Source: Setophaga petechia (lineage: Eukaryota > Chordata > Aves > Passeriformes > Parulidae). From it: a DNA stretch of 64,000 bases. The notes below the pieces were generated by a model. It saw only the letters and a list, made by a program, of their open reading frames with translations, searched no databases and was not told the origin of the DNA. The stretch covers positions 57,611,930-57,675,929 of the forward strand of contig JANCRA010000001.1 in assembly GCA_024362935.1 (NCBI GenBank), in the 5' to 3' direction. The translations under genes were made by a program, and so were the position numbers. The first letter of the stretch is position 1; the number at the start of each line of letters is the position of its first letter. This document shows, in pieces, positions 39,967 through 53,200 of the stretch.

Positions 39967-42446
39967 ACACTGTATTGTACCACAGCTTCAATCAGAGCTT
40001 GCAGCCTAAGCTGAGGCACAATTACATATAAAATCAGGCTTCCTTAGTGCTAGTACTGATAAATATTTTTGTTTTTCCAACAGCTACTTTATGTCCAACA
40101 TCCAAAAAAAAAATAAAAATCAGAACTAGGAACCTCCTTCCAGAGCATTAGTACTGACACCTTGGAGAAGGCTTCACAGCCAAAGTCAGCTTTCACCTTA
40201 GTTTGTATCTTTGGGGTTTTCTTTGGCCCTTTCCTTAAATATCTTCAGTAATGTCTCAATTAATTTCCATTCCTCAAGCAAGAATTTGACAATATCAGGA
40301 CTCCCCAATTCTTGAGAAGCACTAGTTAAAATAAGGAAGAGCAGGAATACATCACATTTGCCAATCTGACACTTGAAGTCTTCTTTAAATCAGACTAGAT
40401 AAATATTGGGGGAAGACCTAAATCTTGACTAGAAACCTTTTTATCAATCCGTTCAGTAAGAGGGGGGACAAGAATATTTTTAAGTACCTTAAATTTCAGG
40501 TTTGGGCCAGGAACTTCCAGAATCACACTGAGGTTTTTAAAACAAGTTTCTAAAGACTCTCAATTGAGTTTTTCCTCATTAGCCTCCTTCATGTCAATTA
40601 GGAGCTGTCCATAATGACACTGCATACATTTAACATAGTAGAGGCAGAGCAGTTTAACAGGATACAAAGGGAACCCTTGGCTGTACCCACTGTGCTCAAG
40701 GTAGAAATAACATTTCAACAGCAGAAAAATTATTAACATTTGAATTGGATTCTACCACCACCTTTAAAACCACCTATCTGTCCAAACCCTGCAGAGTTTT
40801 TTCAGAGGTTGAAAGGAGCCAACCCTTCTCTAAACTCAAAGGTCTTTCTCAAGTCTAAACAAAAATATGCACTTAGGTCCTAAAATAAGAATCAATGCTC
40901 TACACCCAGCACCAGAAACTAAAACTTCCAGTTCAACCATTGATTTCTTGAGCTATCGCTACTCATTCAATCCAATACAGCTGTAAAACTTCCCATCTGT
41001 CAGTGGAAAAAGAAAAAATGTACAAAAAGCTTCCCAAAGGCAGCAGAGAGGCCTAACTGGCAGCAAGTCAAGTCATCTTCCATGCACTGTCCCTCTGCTA
41101 TTAGTCATCCCTGCTGCCCTACAAAAATACTTCTCTGAAGTAAACACTAAACCACCCCCAAAAATGTGGTGCTCATGTCTGTAACAAATCTAGGACACAG
41201 TCCAAAACCACCTATTAGTTATCACCACTGACCACATAGCCTCTCTGAATACATTTTCAAAGCTAAGTGAAGAGTCTGGGGATACACCACCAAGAATCAA
41301 AGAACACACAGGACTTTCAGCTTAGTAAAGATGTACAAGCTGCTGTATGTTGTCTTAGATATCAAGAGTTCTATTATCATTATAGTGCAAGGATTCCATA
41401 TCACCAGTTTCATACCTCCTCGATGATTTCTCACAGGCATCTCCTCTAAGCACTGACCATTTCTCGTCCTTGCAGCAACCATCTGACCCCTAGTCCCACC
41501 AATCCACTCTTTTATAACACTGTTATTATTGGCTACAGGTGTGGCCTGTTATCATCAGGCCTGCTCTTAATTTTTAGTAATTGGTCCAGCTGCAACTCAT
41601 TGGGGGATAAGATTACATTCTATACCACCCACATTTACTCATACTGTATCCCTACTTCAGCTGCAGGTTCAAGAAACCTCACCTTATTCACCCATATATT
41701 CTTAATTAAGAAATTACTGCATGATGCCTCTGGTCATAGCCCATGACACTCACTCAGCTAAATCTACACATTTCCTTGACAAATTCTCTGCAAAATAAGG
41801 CAGATTTTGTTAAAAATTAGTTCAGTGGAGACTATTTGTAATTAATTCACAGAACTCCCTTTGGCTTCTCAGACATTTCATTACAGCATCATTGGCTTAC
41901 TTTGTCATTTCTTTGCCATTATCCTTTAACTTAGCAGGGCTTTTTGCCTTAAAATTCAGTTTTGCCCTAAGAAAGAAGCAAACTGCAGCCTTGAGCACTT
42001 TTGCCAAAGCTCTCAGTCCTGTTGCTGTAAACACATACATCTAACAGAGCATCCAAAAAATCACTGCAGTTTATTTACTGATGATTAACTCAAAAAGCAG
42101 GAAGAGAGCAAGAGGGCCCATAAACTGGCTGTGAAGACTCTCTTAGGAATCATGTACTTAAACCTTCAACCAGAACAATTCTTGTTCCATCTACAGATAA
42201 ATGCATCATAATTGATACCTTATAAGAAACATTCAGACACATATCTCAATATTTGTACAGAGTAGATTTTTAAATGTGTTACCTAAACTGTATTTTAGAT
42301 ATGTAGGTATATGAAACAGGCAGGCATGTTTTTGTAGGAGCTGTCCTTGCAAAGCTTCCTATTGTGAGTGCAATCCAGGAAAGCTCAAGCTCACAGCTAA
42401 TATCCATAAATTATGACAAATGCTTTCATTAGCCCAAAGCTTGCAT
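39967..42446. other. Intergenic, possible repeat fragment
   Basis: No coding signal. A possible unclassified interspersed repeat lies at 41.4-41.7 kb. Confidence 0.5.
41440..41700. mobile_element. Possible LTR or other interspersed repeat fragment
   Basis: The stretch around ggctacaggtgtggcctg and taattggtccagctgcaact resembles a songbird repeat, but I cannot name the family. No terminal structure was identified. It may be unique sequence. Confidence 0.3.
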
Positions 42447-42553
42447 GACCAGTTCATCTTAACAGTAATAACAACTCAGACCACAGCTGAACTCTGCTCA
42501 CCTTAAGCAAAAAGTCTTTGGTATGTTTCACCAAATGTTAAGATGAACTGGTC
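42447..42553. repeat. 18-bp perfect inverted repeat with 71-bp spacer
   Basis: gaccagttcatcttaaca at 42,447-42,464 is the exact reverse complement of tgttaagatgaactggtc at 42,536-42,553. Flanking bases stop matching immediately on both sides. It could be the terminal part of a small non-autonomous DNA transposon, or a hairpin. Confidence 0.9.
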
Positions 42554-43099
42554 CTACCACTCTAACCATTTTAACATAAACAATTTCCTTCTTAAAGGCT
42601 TGCCATGCTAAACCTTCCCTATACATTTGTTTGCATAAGTGCATAATGGGAAACAGGAATTCTTTTTCTAAGAGACTATGCTCAATCAGATTTTAAAGTT
42701 TTGATTTATAGGACAGTAATTTTCTTTCAGCATTAAATTTAATTTATCTTTGCTAAAAGGAAAAGACTACTTAGAAATGAACTCAGATAAAAATTTAGAA
42801 GCTCATTTCTTTCCCAGTTAGTTAATTGAGTCTCCCTGATATAACTTCATGCTGTAATTTCAAGATGAGCCTGCACGATGAGTTACTGCTAGTCTAACAA
42901 GGATAAACACCAAGCCATCTATGTGCCTTAGAGTCCAAGAAGAGGGTAAAAAAGGAAAGTAAGTCAGGGTAGAAATCTGTAGAATTGAACTACAATTGGT
43001 CCTTTATGTCATTGATTGAAGTTTCCATGATTCCATGTTAGATTCTCAGGAAGTATAACATTTTTCATTATACAGAGAACAGTAGTAATGCCACACAAG
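42554..43099. other. Intergenic, downstream of GPAT3
   Basis: Nothing recognised. It would be 3' UTR if a more distal poly(A) site is used. Confidence 0.45.
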
Positions 43100-44127
43100 A
43101 CCCATTATAAATATAGAATTTATTTCTCATTACATTCAGACAGCAATATATTGCAGATTTGGACATGTCACGTCTCATATCAAAGCTGACTTACTAATCC
43201 TATGTTTATAGTTGTGATAGCTATTGCTAGCCCAGGAAACACAAGATGTGTTTCTGGAGTGGCTCTCTTAAGAATTTCAAGCCATTAACAATAATTTTTG
43301 CAGATGGGCACTCTTGACAATCTACAAAGATTCATCTGTCATAGCCTACATTATCCAACCTTTAGTGTACCTTACCTTCACAGCTCCAGAGCTCAAGAAA
43401 GAAATTTCAACAACAGCAATGGACAGGGAGATTGAGGACTTGCCCCTTATCTTCCCTCAGGAAGCAGTTCTCAATAAAGTCAATACCATGTTATAAGGCC
43501 ACAGAATTCCTCACATTCCATGGTCTGTGCTTTTGGCAGGGCAGCTCCTTTCCCATCCTGTAGGGTCTCTGCAACCCTTGCTTCCATTCCCTCCTTGCAC
43601 ATCCAGGTGCAAGCTAATAAAAAGAGTCTCACAGTTCTGACAACATCCTAAAGCACATGATTTAAGTCATCTACAACAAAAAATCTGTGAGCAACAGGAA
43701 AATAAAAAGACAAAATTTTGTTATGTTTAAACTTTTAAAGTACCATGAAAAAGAGGTATCTTCACAAGCAGTGTGCTGACAGCATCTGTTCAGTGTACTT
43801 CCCTTCATTCTTACCAACTCAGAAAAACTGGGGTGTTTTTTTTATCTTCTAACTCTGCGAGCATTCAGCTTGGGAATACCAAGAGCTGCAGTGCATCATC
43901 ACATGAAGATGGAGAGGGGCAGGATAGTGAAAGAATGAACAGAGAAGAACACAGAGACACTGCCCTTGGCAGGCTCTGCACCAGCCATACAGAGAATATG
44001 AATACACACAATGAAGGATTTTGTTGTTTTCTTGCTCTATTTTTTGTCAGGGTTTTTTTTTAAATTTTATAAAAACCATATTCCTGCTAAGGCTGGTTGT
44101 GCAAAGTTACTTTTCAAGAACCACCAT
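43100..44127 (-). other. GPAT3: Probable GPAT3 3' UTR
   Basis: This is the stretch immediately after the stop codon on the minus strand. It holds no other coding signal. The first canonical poly(A) hexamer downstream of the stop is about 1 kb away, which suggests a UTR of about 1 kb. Transcript data would be needed to fix the end; longer isoforms are possible. Confidence 0.45.
43119..43124 (-). promoter_or_regulatory. Candidate GPAT3 polyadenylation signal
   Basis: TTTATT on the plus strand is AATAAA on the transcript strand. About 20 nt further along the transcript is a G/U-rich segment, gggtcttgtgtgg, fitting a downstream cleavage-stimulation element. No other canonical AATAAA was seen between it and the stop codon. 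Confidence 0.45.
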
Positions 44128-44254
44128 TCAGTCTGACTCAGTTTCTGCAGACAAGCTTCCTACTGATCCATTTCTCACTAGCATTTTGCTGTAGTTCTTC
44201 TGCTGTTCTTCTTTGAAAGTATCTTTGACTTTCGCTCGTTTCAGTCCTCCATCC
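44128..44254 (-). CDS. GPAT3: GPAT3 last coding exon and stop
   Basis: Acceptor tctgttccag/GGATGG, stop TGA at 44130-44128, 127 nt. It encodes DGGLKRAKVKDTFKEEQQ, KNYSKMLVRNGS, and an extra acidic tail, VGSLSAETESD. Human GPAT3 ends shortly after the equivalent NGS. The tail is in frame and ends at a clean stop, so it is probably lineage-specific rather than an error. Confidence 0.96.
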
Positions 44255-47200
44255 CTGGAACAGAGAAAGAGGGAACAGTAAACCATCAGGGCTGTAATGG
44301 CTATTGTTATCAAACTATGCATTACATTAAAACTCTGCTGTTGAATAAGGTGGGTAATAAAGGCTTTTCTTCAGAACTTCTATAATATTCAATTTTAAGC
44401 AGGTTTAGTAGAACCTTTACTTTGAGCACATAGCTTATGCAGTTCAAATTTTGAATTCAGCTCATTAAAGCAGCCTATTCATGTTGGTAACATGCTGTAC
44501 CTACAATAGAAATCTTTGGCAATCTGGGATCTACTTCCCCAGACTGTAGAGGTAGTCAATTTTCTGCGACACTAGAGCTGTGTCTTGCCTTATATTATTC
44601 AGAGCTGGGTCTCATAGTTGAATCTATTTGCTTATTCTCATCATCTGAATTTCACTCTCAAGTTTGTGTCACATGAAATCTAGGCATTATCCTGCTACTT
44701 ATTGAGGCAGGACATGAGAAGTCAGAGCAGAAAGTCTCAAGATCTGTTTAATTTTTTGTTGTTCATCAGATTTGCCCAGAAACTTCACTTTTGCTACTTA
44801 ATCTCAACATAAGAAACAACTGTGAATGGACCTACTTCAAAAGCATCAAGCCTTTAGATAAGACTCACTGCATGCTATGTGCTCCAAAGACTTCATACAT
44901 CTTTTACCTTCACATATGGGCATGTGAAGTTACCCCATTGTTTTCCCTGAGTGGAATAAAGTGATGTTCAATGTTATTTGTCAGAAAGCTAAGGATGGAA
45001 GCACCTATCAGTCAAACTAATCACAAACAGTCCATGAATTCTAACAAGGAGGGCATCACTCACCATGGGAGTTCAGTCAGTCCTCCCTGGCGAGCAATGG
45101 CTGACCGCACTCTGTTGGCAAACTGAACAGCATCTTCATCTTCCTTCAAGAGCCACAAATTCAACATAATCAAAGAGAGAAGTCAATGGAAACAGACTTT
45201 CACAACATTTTTTCAACCATTGTCTCATCAAAATAGCTCACTTCCAAGCTACCCATTCCTTATCATGCCAACATCATAATCTGATGCTGCTATGTGACAA
45301 TAACTCATTTTTCCCCTAGAGTGTGGAAATTAGGAGAAAATTTTGCTTCAACAAGATGGAACATTACCATTATTACTACTGTGAACAGCGCTGTATTTAC
45401 TGCTATCCTTTGTATATTTGATGCACTGTGGAGATGGTACTAAGCTGCATCAGGAAAAGGAGAGTCCAATCATACATCAGTCAGCACTGACAAAAATCCA
45501 GTATAAAACCGATTTGGAGACATGGGGTGGGCAGAGGTTTTGGGGGAAAAAAGAGTAAAAGTGCACTTGCAGACACAGTCAAGTTTTTAAATAGCAGTCA
45601 GGCAACCAGATGCAGGATTACCTTTCTAACCATTGGTGGCAAGTACCACACGTTGCAAACGATGGCCCAGCTGGTCATTATTCGCAGCAGGTAGCTCACG
45701 ATATTGTATTTGCTGCTGTTCCAGAAGGCATCTCCAAATTGAGGATCATACTGCAAAGGATCACAAAAAACAATTGATTAAGCCTTTCCCCAGACCATCA
45801 CAGCCTCTCAGACCTGGGATTACATAACAGAACCAGCAGCAGACATCACCCATTTGCCTGAACAGCCAAAAGAATTAAGTCTGCTGTGAGCAGAATGCTT
45901 CCCTTCAGCACTGGGAAGGACTAGCTGGATTTCTCTTCCTTCCAACTTTCTGAAGGAAGGAGCAGACCCCATCAGGCCTACCAGCCAGGCTCTATAGGCC
46001 AAAGGACTTAATTTTAATTTCAGCCACTTATTCTCCAGGAGTCATCCACAGCATCCACCCAATTGCCAGAGCCACTGTGCTTTTAATAGCAGCTTCATTG
46101 AGAGAGCTTCCTGCCCCTCTGACAAAAACCCATCCCAAACTCTGAAATCCAGCAGCCAGCTATTTCCACTTACTTTGATTGCAACAGGATAGATTGTCCC
46201 TCCTATTTCAAAGCTCCCCTTCTTGAACATCATCACAGATGTATTGTTTATGCAGGTGCCTGTCCAGAAGACAAGCAAGACAAAGTCATTGCTTCACACA
46301 GCCATTTCAGTACAACACAACATCCACAGACGGGTCTTACCCATAAAGAGCTTGCATTTGCTGCTCACTGAGTTAAACATCTCACCCCTGCTTACTTTCA
46401 GCCTTTGTCTTGTGACTGACTCCCTGAATAAAGCCAGAAGGTGTGCAAGACAAAAATCACAATGCTGTGGTTAAATCTGTAGGACAGCACATTCATAATC
46501 TCAGGGCAAAATAAACAAGCTTCCCCTTCTTCTGCCTGCAGCTTCTGCCAAGAGAAGCAACATCCAGAGACAGTATTGTGTTGTCTCCATGTATATTCAT
46601 CTTATAATAAAGATGAAAACCAGGAATGCCCTAACAAAGTTGAAGCCAGAGGTGAAGATAGATTTGAGCAGCAGAAGCCATGGAAAGAGAACAGGGATGA
46701 CATCTACACTGAAAGGAGATAAGTAGTTCAGCTTCTTACCTTCTGGAAAAATTAAGATTGGGAGCTTGCTTTTATCTGCCACATGTTCCCTGAGTCTGTG
46801 GAAGCAGAAGAAAAGCTTAAAAAGCAGCTCCTTTGAACTCTTCTTTCCCCAGGCAGGTGCATTAAAAATACCTTTATATAATATGTATGAAACCAAAGCC
46901 TTTTACTAGACACTAATTTGCACTTGCCTTTTTTTCCTACAGAAACTGAAGCTTTGGGCCTGCCATCCCTTAGGCCCCTGGAGGATTACATTGATGCAAT
47001 ATCCTGTTTTCTTTCCCCCGCATTATTTTACTAATGACTGTCAGAGAATCCAACAATCATATGCCATTAACTAACTCTGATCCACTCAACCGTCAAGAAA
47101 TTGCCTAAGAAAGAAGCATATTGATGCAGTGGTCCATCCAGCCTCTGCTACTTAACAGCATATTCCTTAAAAGGGGACTTCTAAATGCCTACAGCTCAGT

Positions 47201-50200
47201 ACTTGAATAACACTTGGACAATTTGGCAAAACTGTCCTGCTGTGCAGAGACCAATAAGCCAGTGAAGAAGTTAACCTTTCAAAATTAACCTAAAAAGTTC
47301 TCTACAAATTAGGAAGAATTTTGATCCCTGTACTACAGTGTTCACAGGTATGCTTTTGGTGACATCCTGCAGAAAACTACTTTTGCAAACAGCTTATATC
47401 CTTATAACAAGACATTTTGCCTTTCACCCAAACAAATAAGGCTTTTTCTTTCTAGTGGTTCACAATTTCCAGTGATACTGAGTTTTTGTAACAAAAATTC
47501 AATTTTATCATCAGTATTTCCCTTCAACAGAAAGTACCAGAATTCAAGTATCTTCACATTGTTTCCAAGTACACACCTGAATTCATCAGACAATTATTAT
47601 GCTGATGGCTTCCCAACTGAGATATTTTGTGAGTCTGCAATCCAAAGCTTCCTAGAACCTTTGGTCTAAACCATGGCACGCTGCATAAATGCTTCAAGCC
47701 TTCCCTGGTGACCTGGGAACCTGACATTTTCACCTCAGTGTACTGCACCAAAGCCCACACAAGCAAGCACACTCAGGTCATTCTGAGTGATGCAGTGTGC
47801 TGCACACCACCCCTGTAACTCGTTCCCAAATCCAGGTCTTTGCCCAGTGCCTCTCCAGGGAGGCAGCCCAGCACACATCTCACCTTTTTGTCACTAGATG
47901 GCGATCCTTCATCTCGGAGCGCTCGAACCAGACGTGAGGACAGGCCTTGACCGTGGCTCGCTGGATAATGCCCATCAGCCCACCGTGAACCTGGCCCACC
48001 TGCAAGCCCAGCAAGACACATCAGTATGTGAAACACCTGAAAGGCAGAACTTCCTCCTCTCCACCCCACCAAAAACATCCAACAAACACAAATGCACTGG
48101 GAGGCTGCAAGCCAGGATTGAGCAATGACCACAGAACTGTTAAAATGCATTCACTTGAAAGAATCGAGACACTCACATGGTACTATTATCTCAGGTACTT
48201 CAACAGAAGAAGAGCTAGGTATTGACAGTCCAAGGACAACTTCTCCAGCACATAATATACACCAATTTCAACACAATTTACACTTTTCCCCACTGACCAG
48301 TGCTCAAGCAAACATCACTGCTGTGAAAATTAAGTACTGAAGTCCACAAGCAATACCCCACAATCTTTCCCTCTCCTGGTCCCTTTGCTGTGGTTATCTT
48401 AGATCTCCTCATACCATTGCATAGCATCCATCATTTGTCAAAATGATCGCATCTATTGGTGATGTATGGTTGGCAACACAAATTCCTCCTTTCTGAGGTC
48501 TGTTTTCCCTGAAATTACATATTTTTTGTTAGACTGCTAGTGCATTAAAGCACCACATAACACACCAAATAGCTCCATTAAGCTGTCAGGTGAGTCAGCC
48601 TCTAGAGTGTGACATCAACTTGCAGCTCAGGAGAGAGCAGTCCCCATTTTCAATGGGATGTCACACACATATAAGCATATACACACTTTTGCTCACTCAC
48701 TTGTTATGGTAATGGATAGTACCAGACAGAGCTCGGACAAGGATGCGGGAGCACGTGAGGTGAACCACTTCACTCAGGTAGTTTTTCACACTGAAAGAAA
48801 TTAGACATCTGAAGCATCCTGGAAAGCAGCTAGACGCACGTGCAATATTCTCCAGCCTACTCAACACAACTCAGGGCTGAAATCTTCCTGGTATTCTGCA
48901 GCACAGAGGGATGTTCCCAGCTCTACCACTCACTTGCTACAGCAGCTCAGCCAAGATACATCATGCCCTTGCACCACTTTGCTAGGCAAGGCTGTCCTCT
49001 CTCTGCTGGGTGTTTTTCATCCCAACACTACTACCTGCCCTACAAGGTCCCATTTGAGTATCTCATGCCAGCAGAAGGAACCCATCAGAAATCATCAACC
49101 TCAATGCCAAGACTGACAAGAACCCAACCCCAGCCCAAATTCAAAATGCCACTAAAACAAGGTCCACAAATTTGTGGGAGGAATGGACTATTGGTAGTCT
49201 GTTATAGGTAAAAATCTGTCTACTCCTAGTCTTCAGCTGTTTGCACTGATGCAATTTGGAGAGTTCATCCCTCACACACAGTACCTACCTGCCATTTGGC
49301 AGCTGTCCCACCACAGTTGTTCCTACAATCATTGACGTAATCCCGATGGCAGCAAGGCTAAAGCTACAGACAAAACAGACATTAAACCTAAGCAAGTAGC
49401 TTTGCTCATTGTAATAACATTTTCCCCTCTTTAAAATGGAAAGGGATTGCAGAAATTCAATTATTCCTCAGATACTTGAAATATGCAGTTCTCTAACTCA
49501 GCAATTCCCTAACCTGTTGCTTAAAGTCATGGTGTAGCAAAGGCAGCAGATCCAGATACTCCCATGCACACAGTGACATGGAGCTTTAGAGCTTACACTT
49601 ATTTTGCTAGTACACATCGACTTAAGGGAAACATTCATGCAGAAGATGACCAGCAGCTCTGCTCTACTCTCCACAGCAAATAAGTGCTTCTTAACATAAA
49701 AGGAGCCTTTAAGCAAGTTAATATTTTATATCTGCCAATGCTGCTTTTGGGTTAAAGAAAGCTGAGATGACATTTACCAAGAAAGCACAAATTTACCCAT
49801 TCTCAGGCTGACAAAACCCCTCAGCACCCGAGCTTACCGTAGGGGCAGCAGGAAGCAGTACCGCACGACCACCCCAATGACCCACACAACAGTCAGCCTC
49901 AGGCTGATGTAATGGAAGTTGACATTAGTTCTTGTGAGCAGATTCCAGGAGAGCAGCTCTTCTGAAGAAAATCGCTGAGTGACTTCATCTTCCACAATAG
50001 CCTCAAACCCCTTTCTGCAGAAGTAAAAAATGTGGGAGAATTCGAAGTCTGCTCGATGCAGAAGAGCAATTTCTTTCTCCATAGGCGTTTCATCCCTTTC
50101 AATGATACCTTGGGAAGGAAAAGGGTAACCATCTGAGAAAATAATTCTGTGATGTAACTAACAGTCACCCTCCAGATCACTAGTCACTTTGAATTACTCA

Positions 50201-53200
50201 AGAAGACAAATTTACTGTCAGAGCCCCTCCTAGGACAGGAAGAGAAGCCGTGCAGCTGACCACAGCATACCCTGCAGGAGGCCACTTCCAGCTCCCCTTC
50301 TCACAACACCACCTTGAGCAGCAATATATCAAGCTCTGTTACCTACTGAACATGAAGCAAGAAGGCAAACCTTTTCCCACCATCTGGCATGTTCTCAAAC
50401 TTTATTCAGGACTTTCTTGCTTTCAGAAGAAACCAAGTGAGACCTTGGCCTCCCTCCTGTGCTCTGTGTATTTAAAGGCATTCAATCTCCTTGATGGAGG
50501 CTTCCCTATTCCCATCTTGTCTGACATTCTGGTGTCCCACAGCCACAACACTGCCAAAGCCCCAGACCACAAAACTGTGCATGGACCAGCTCTGAACCAA
50601 ACACACCTCCCTGCCATCACAGCACAAATAATTTCTGTAAGTACAGGCAGACCACACTATTTTTTTTTATTTTACTTAAAATCAAACAAAGAAAAACTCT
50701 CCAAAACACTACATCAAAGAAAATTGTGCTTAGAGGAGCCTTGATTTAGTTCAGCACCAACAACTGTTTCAGCTGAACTCTGACTACATAATGCCTGGAG
50801 AGAAACCTGGAGAGTTCACAACTGCAGTGTGAACAAGAAGTATTCCCCTTCCTCCAACCTGTTCATGTTTTAAGCTTATGGTCCGATAAGCACAAATTTC
50901 TCATCAGAGCTTTCAAAGGCAAGAACAAATCATGTAAGCTAAACACAGATCAAGTAGTTGCTTGCTTGTAAGCAAGTCTGGCTCCAGAAACTGATGACCA
51001 AAGAAATCTAGAGTAACAGTTAACCAGAACAACCATCCCCTGAGACACTCAACTTGGATTACAGAGGTCCAAGTTCAAGTTGCCACTCTGTCAGACGCCC
51101 TCTGATAAATTGCATAATCTCTGTCCTTCCATGCTGAGTTGAAAAAAAAAAAGGGAAAGGACATAGCACCCAATTTCATCAAGCTACTAGGAACTTTCCA
51201 CATCCTAGAATGTGCTCCTCCCAGTTAAGTCTTGTCAGCAGAAAATCTTTCAATATATTTCCTGTGCCAATAATTGTAACATTTAAATTACAAATGACAC
51301 GGAAAATCTTATCGCACATACAGGTATGGCACATATGGGATAACGTGGGAAGCTTCAAGATCCAAGTCCCACAAACCACTGATGTAAACACTAAAGAAGA
51401 ACAACACTACAAAACCTACTGGCACCTTCAGCTTGGAACCTGGCAGGCAGAACTCCCAATTGTACCAGCAGGCCACCTCACTGCATTGTCCTATGACAAG
51501 CCTACAAATATAAACCATTAGTATGCACACCCAAAAAGCCACATGCTCTTCAGGATCTAAATTATACAAGCATACATCACATCAAGCATTTACTAAAATG
51601 GACTACACGTATGTCATATGTTAAACCCAAATCAGAGCTCTAGCTTTTGATTCAATTTTTCCTCACACTCAGAAAATCTCCAAACTGTGAAATATCCAGG
51701 ACTGTAGGTGACTCAGTGCAACCTGTCTGCTCTGTGCTGCTGGAAACAGGTTGTAGGCAAGAAACCAGGGGAACACTCCAGCACCCATCACACAAGTACC
51801 ACCCCTCTCTCTAGTTCCCAGAGCTGGGAGTGTTTCCTCCTTATCCAGCTGTTATCCTTCCCCCTTATTCAGCACCACTCACACAGCTGGCCCATCTAGC
51901 TCCAACTTTTCAGTTGAACCCAGCTGAAAAGTTTATCACACTGCTAGCAGGCTGAGATAGCAGCCTCATCAGCCTGTGCTGTCCTTGTCACATAACACCC
52001 CCATGCACCAACTGGCCTGCAGCTTTGGGACAGCTGCTCCAAGCCAAGATCCCAGTGGCACGTGCAGGTATTACAAACAGAATTACACACATGCTGCTCT
52101 CTCTGGTGACGTACCCGGCCTTCTTCTAATCACAAGTCACATTTAATGGCCTTTAATCCCTTGGCCATTGGCAGAGCTGAGCTGGCCAAAGACAGCCCTA
52201 TGCAGGAGTACAGCAAACATTACTCTTAACAAAAAAAAACCCACAGCACTAGCCCCAAGCCTTCAAGCTCACACACTCCAGTCAACTAATTATACCAGGC
52301 TCAAATTTAACACCATCTACTTACAAAGCAAGTAGATCTACTTAGTAGTATCTAGTAATTATCTCCTTAGTAGTATCTACTTATGTAGTAACTAGATACT
52401 ACTAAGATTATTTGCATAAGCTTTTCTTTTATTAAATGTAATTTTCAAATCTCTTATTCCATTTTTGTCATTTTGAAACCCACCACCTTGAAGACAACAC
52501 AGCCAGCACCCACACGGAGAGCTGAGAGCTGGTTATTCAGTTGCAGTGAGATAGACACCCACCCTCCAAGCACCTACTCAGCCAAGAGCTACCACTGGGT
52601 CCAGCACACACTGCCCTCTAACAGAGAAAGATCTTGAGGTGACAGCATCGCTTAATTCCTCATGTAACTACACCAGTCAACTTTTCTCTTGAAACTATTG
52701 CTTATCACACAACCAACACAGGGGCACTGGCAGCCCTTTCTGCCAAGAGATGTAAAGCACAGTGGATTTGATGCTGCAGAGAAAGGTGGTGTCTCTTTAA
52801 TCATGTCCACTTGGTTTTGGGTTTGGTCTTCTTTTGTTTGATTTCTTTGTTTTTTTACTGAGGGACAAAATCTCAGTGTTTGGGGAGGACCATTTTTGCT
52901 CTGCCAGGGAAAAGGAAAACTTGACTTTGAACAAAGTCAAATGCTCCCTTCTATCCTGACCCAACTCCTAGTACTGGCTGAGTGGTCAGGGAAATCATAA
53001 GGGATGATACACACATCCGTAGAGCACTTACACATAGGTGCATACACACAGAGAAACATTTACCTTTACCCTGTTTTAATCAACTACTCTGTAATTCATT
53101 ATCAGCAGGAGTTTCTCCTCCCTCAGTAAATATTGTGTAATGCAATTGGGCCTCTGTCTCATCATGTTCTGTCACTTCAGCAGACTTATATAATGCACTG

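Noticed and set aside
45064..45140. Alternative acceptor (GAAG/ATG) for the penultimate GPAT3 exon
   Set aside because: It would shift the frame. The acceptor at 45,144/45,143 joins MVRK to EDEDAVQF in frame, as in the human protein.
47773..48150. 125-codon minus-strand ORF
   Set aside because: It is an out-of-frame reading over the real GPAT3 motif II exon (47,884-47,999).
50250..50744. Longest ORF in the window, 164 codons, plus strand
   Set aside because: It lies antisense in a GPAT3 intron with no recognisable domain, no splice context and codon use like the surrounding intron. A chance ORF is the simplest explanation.
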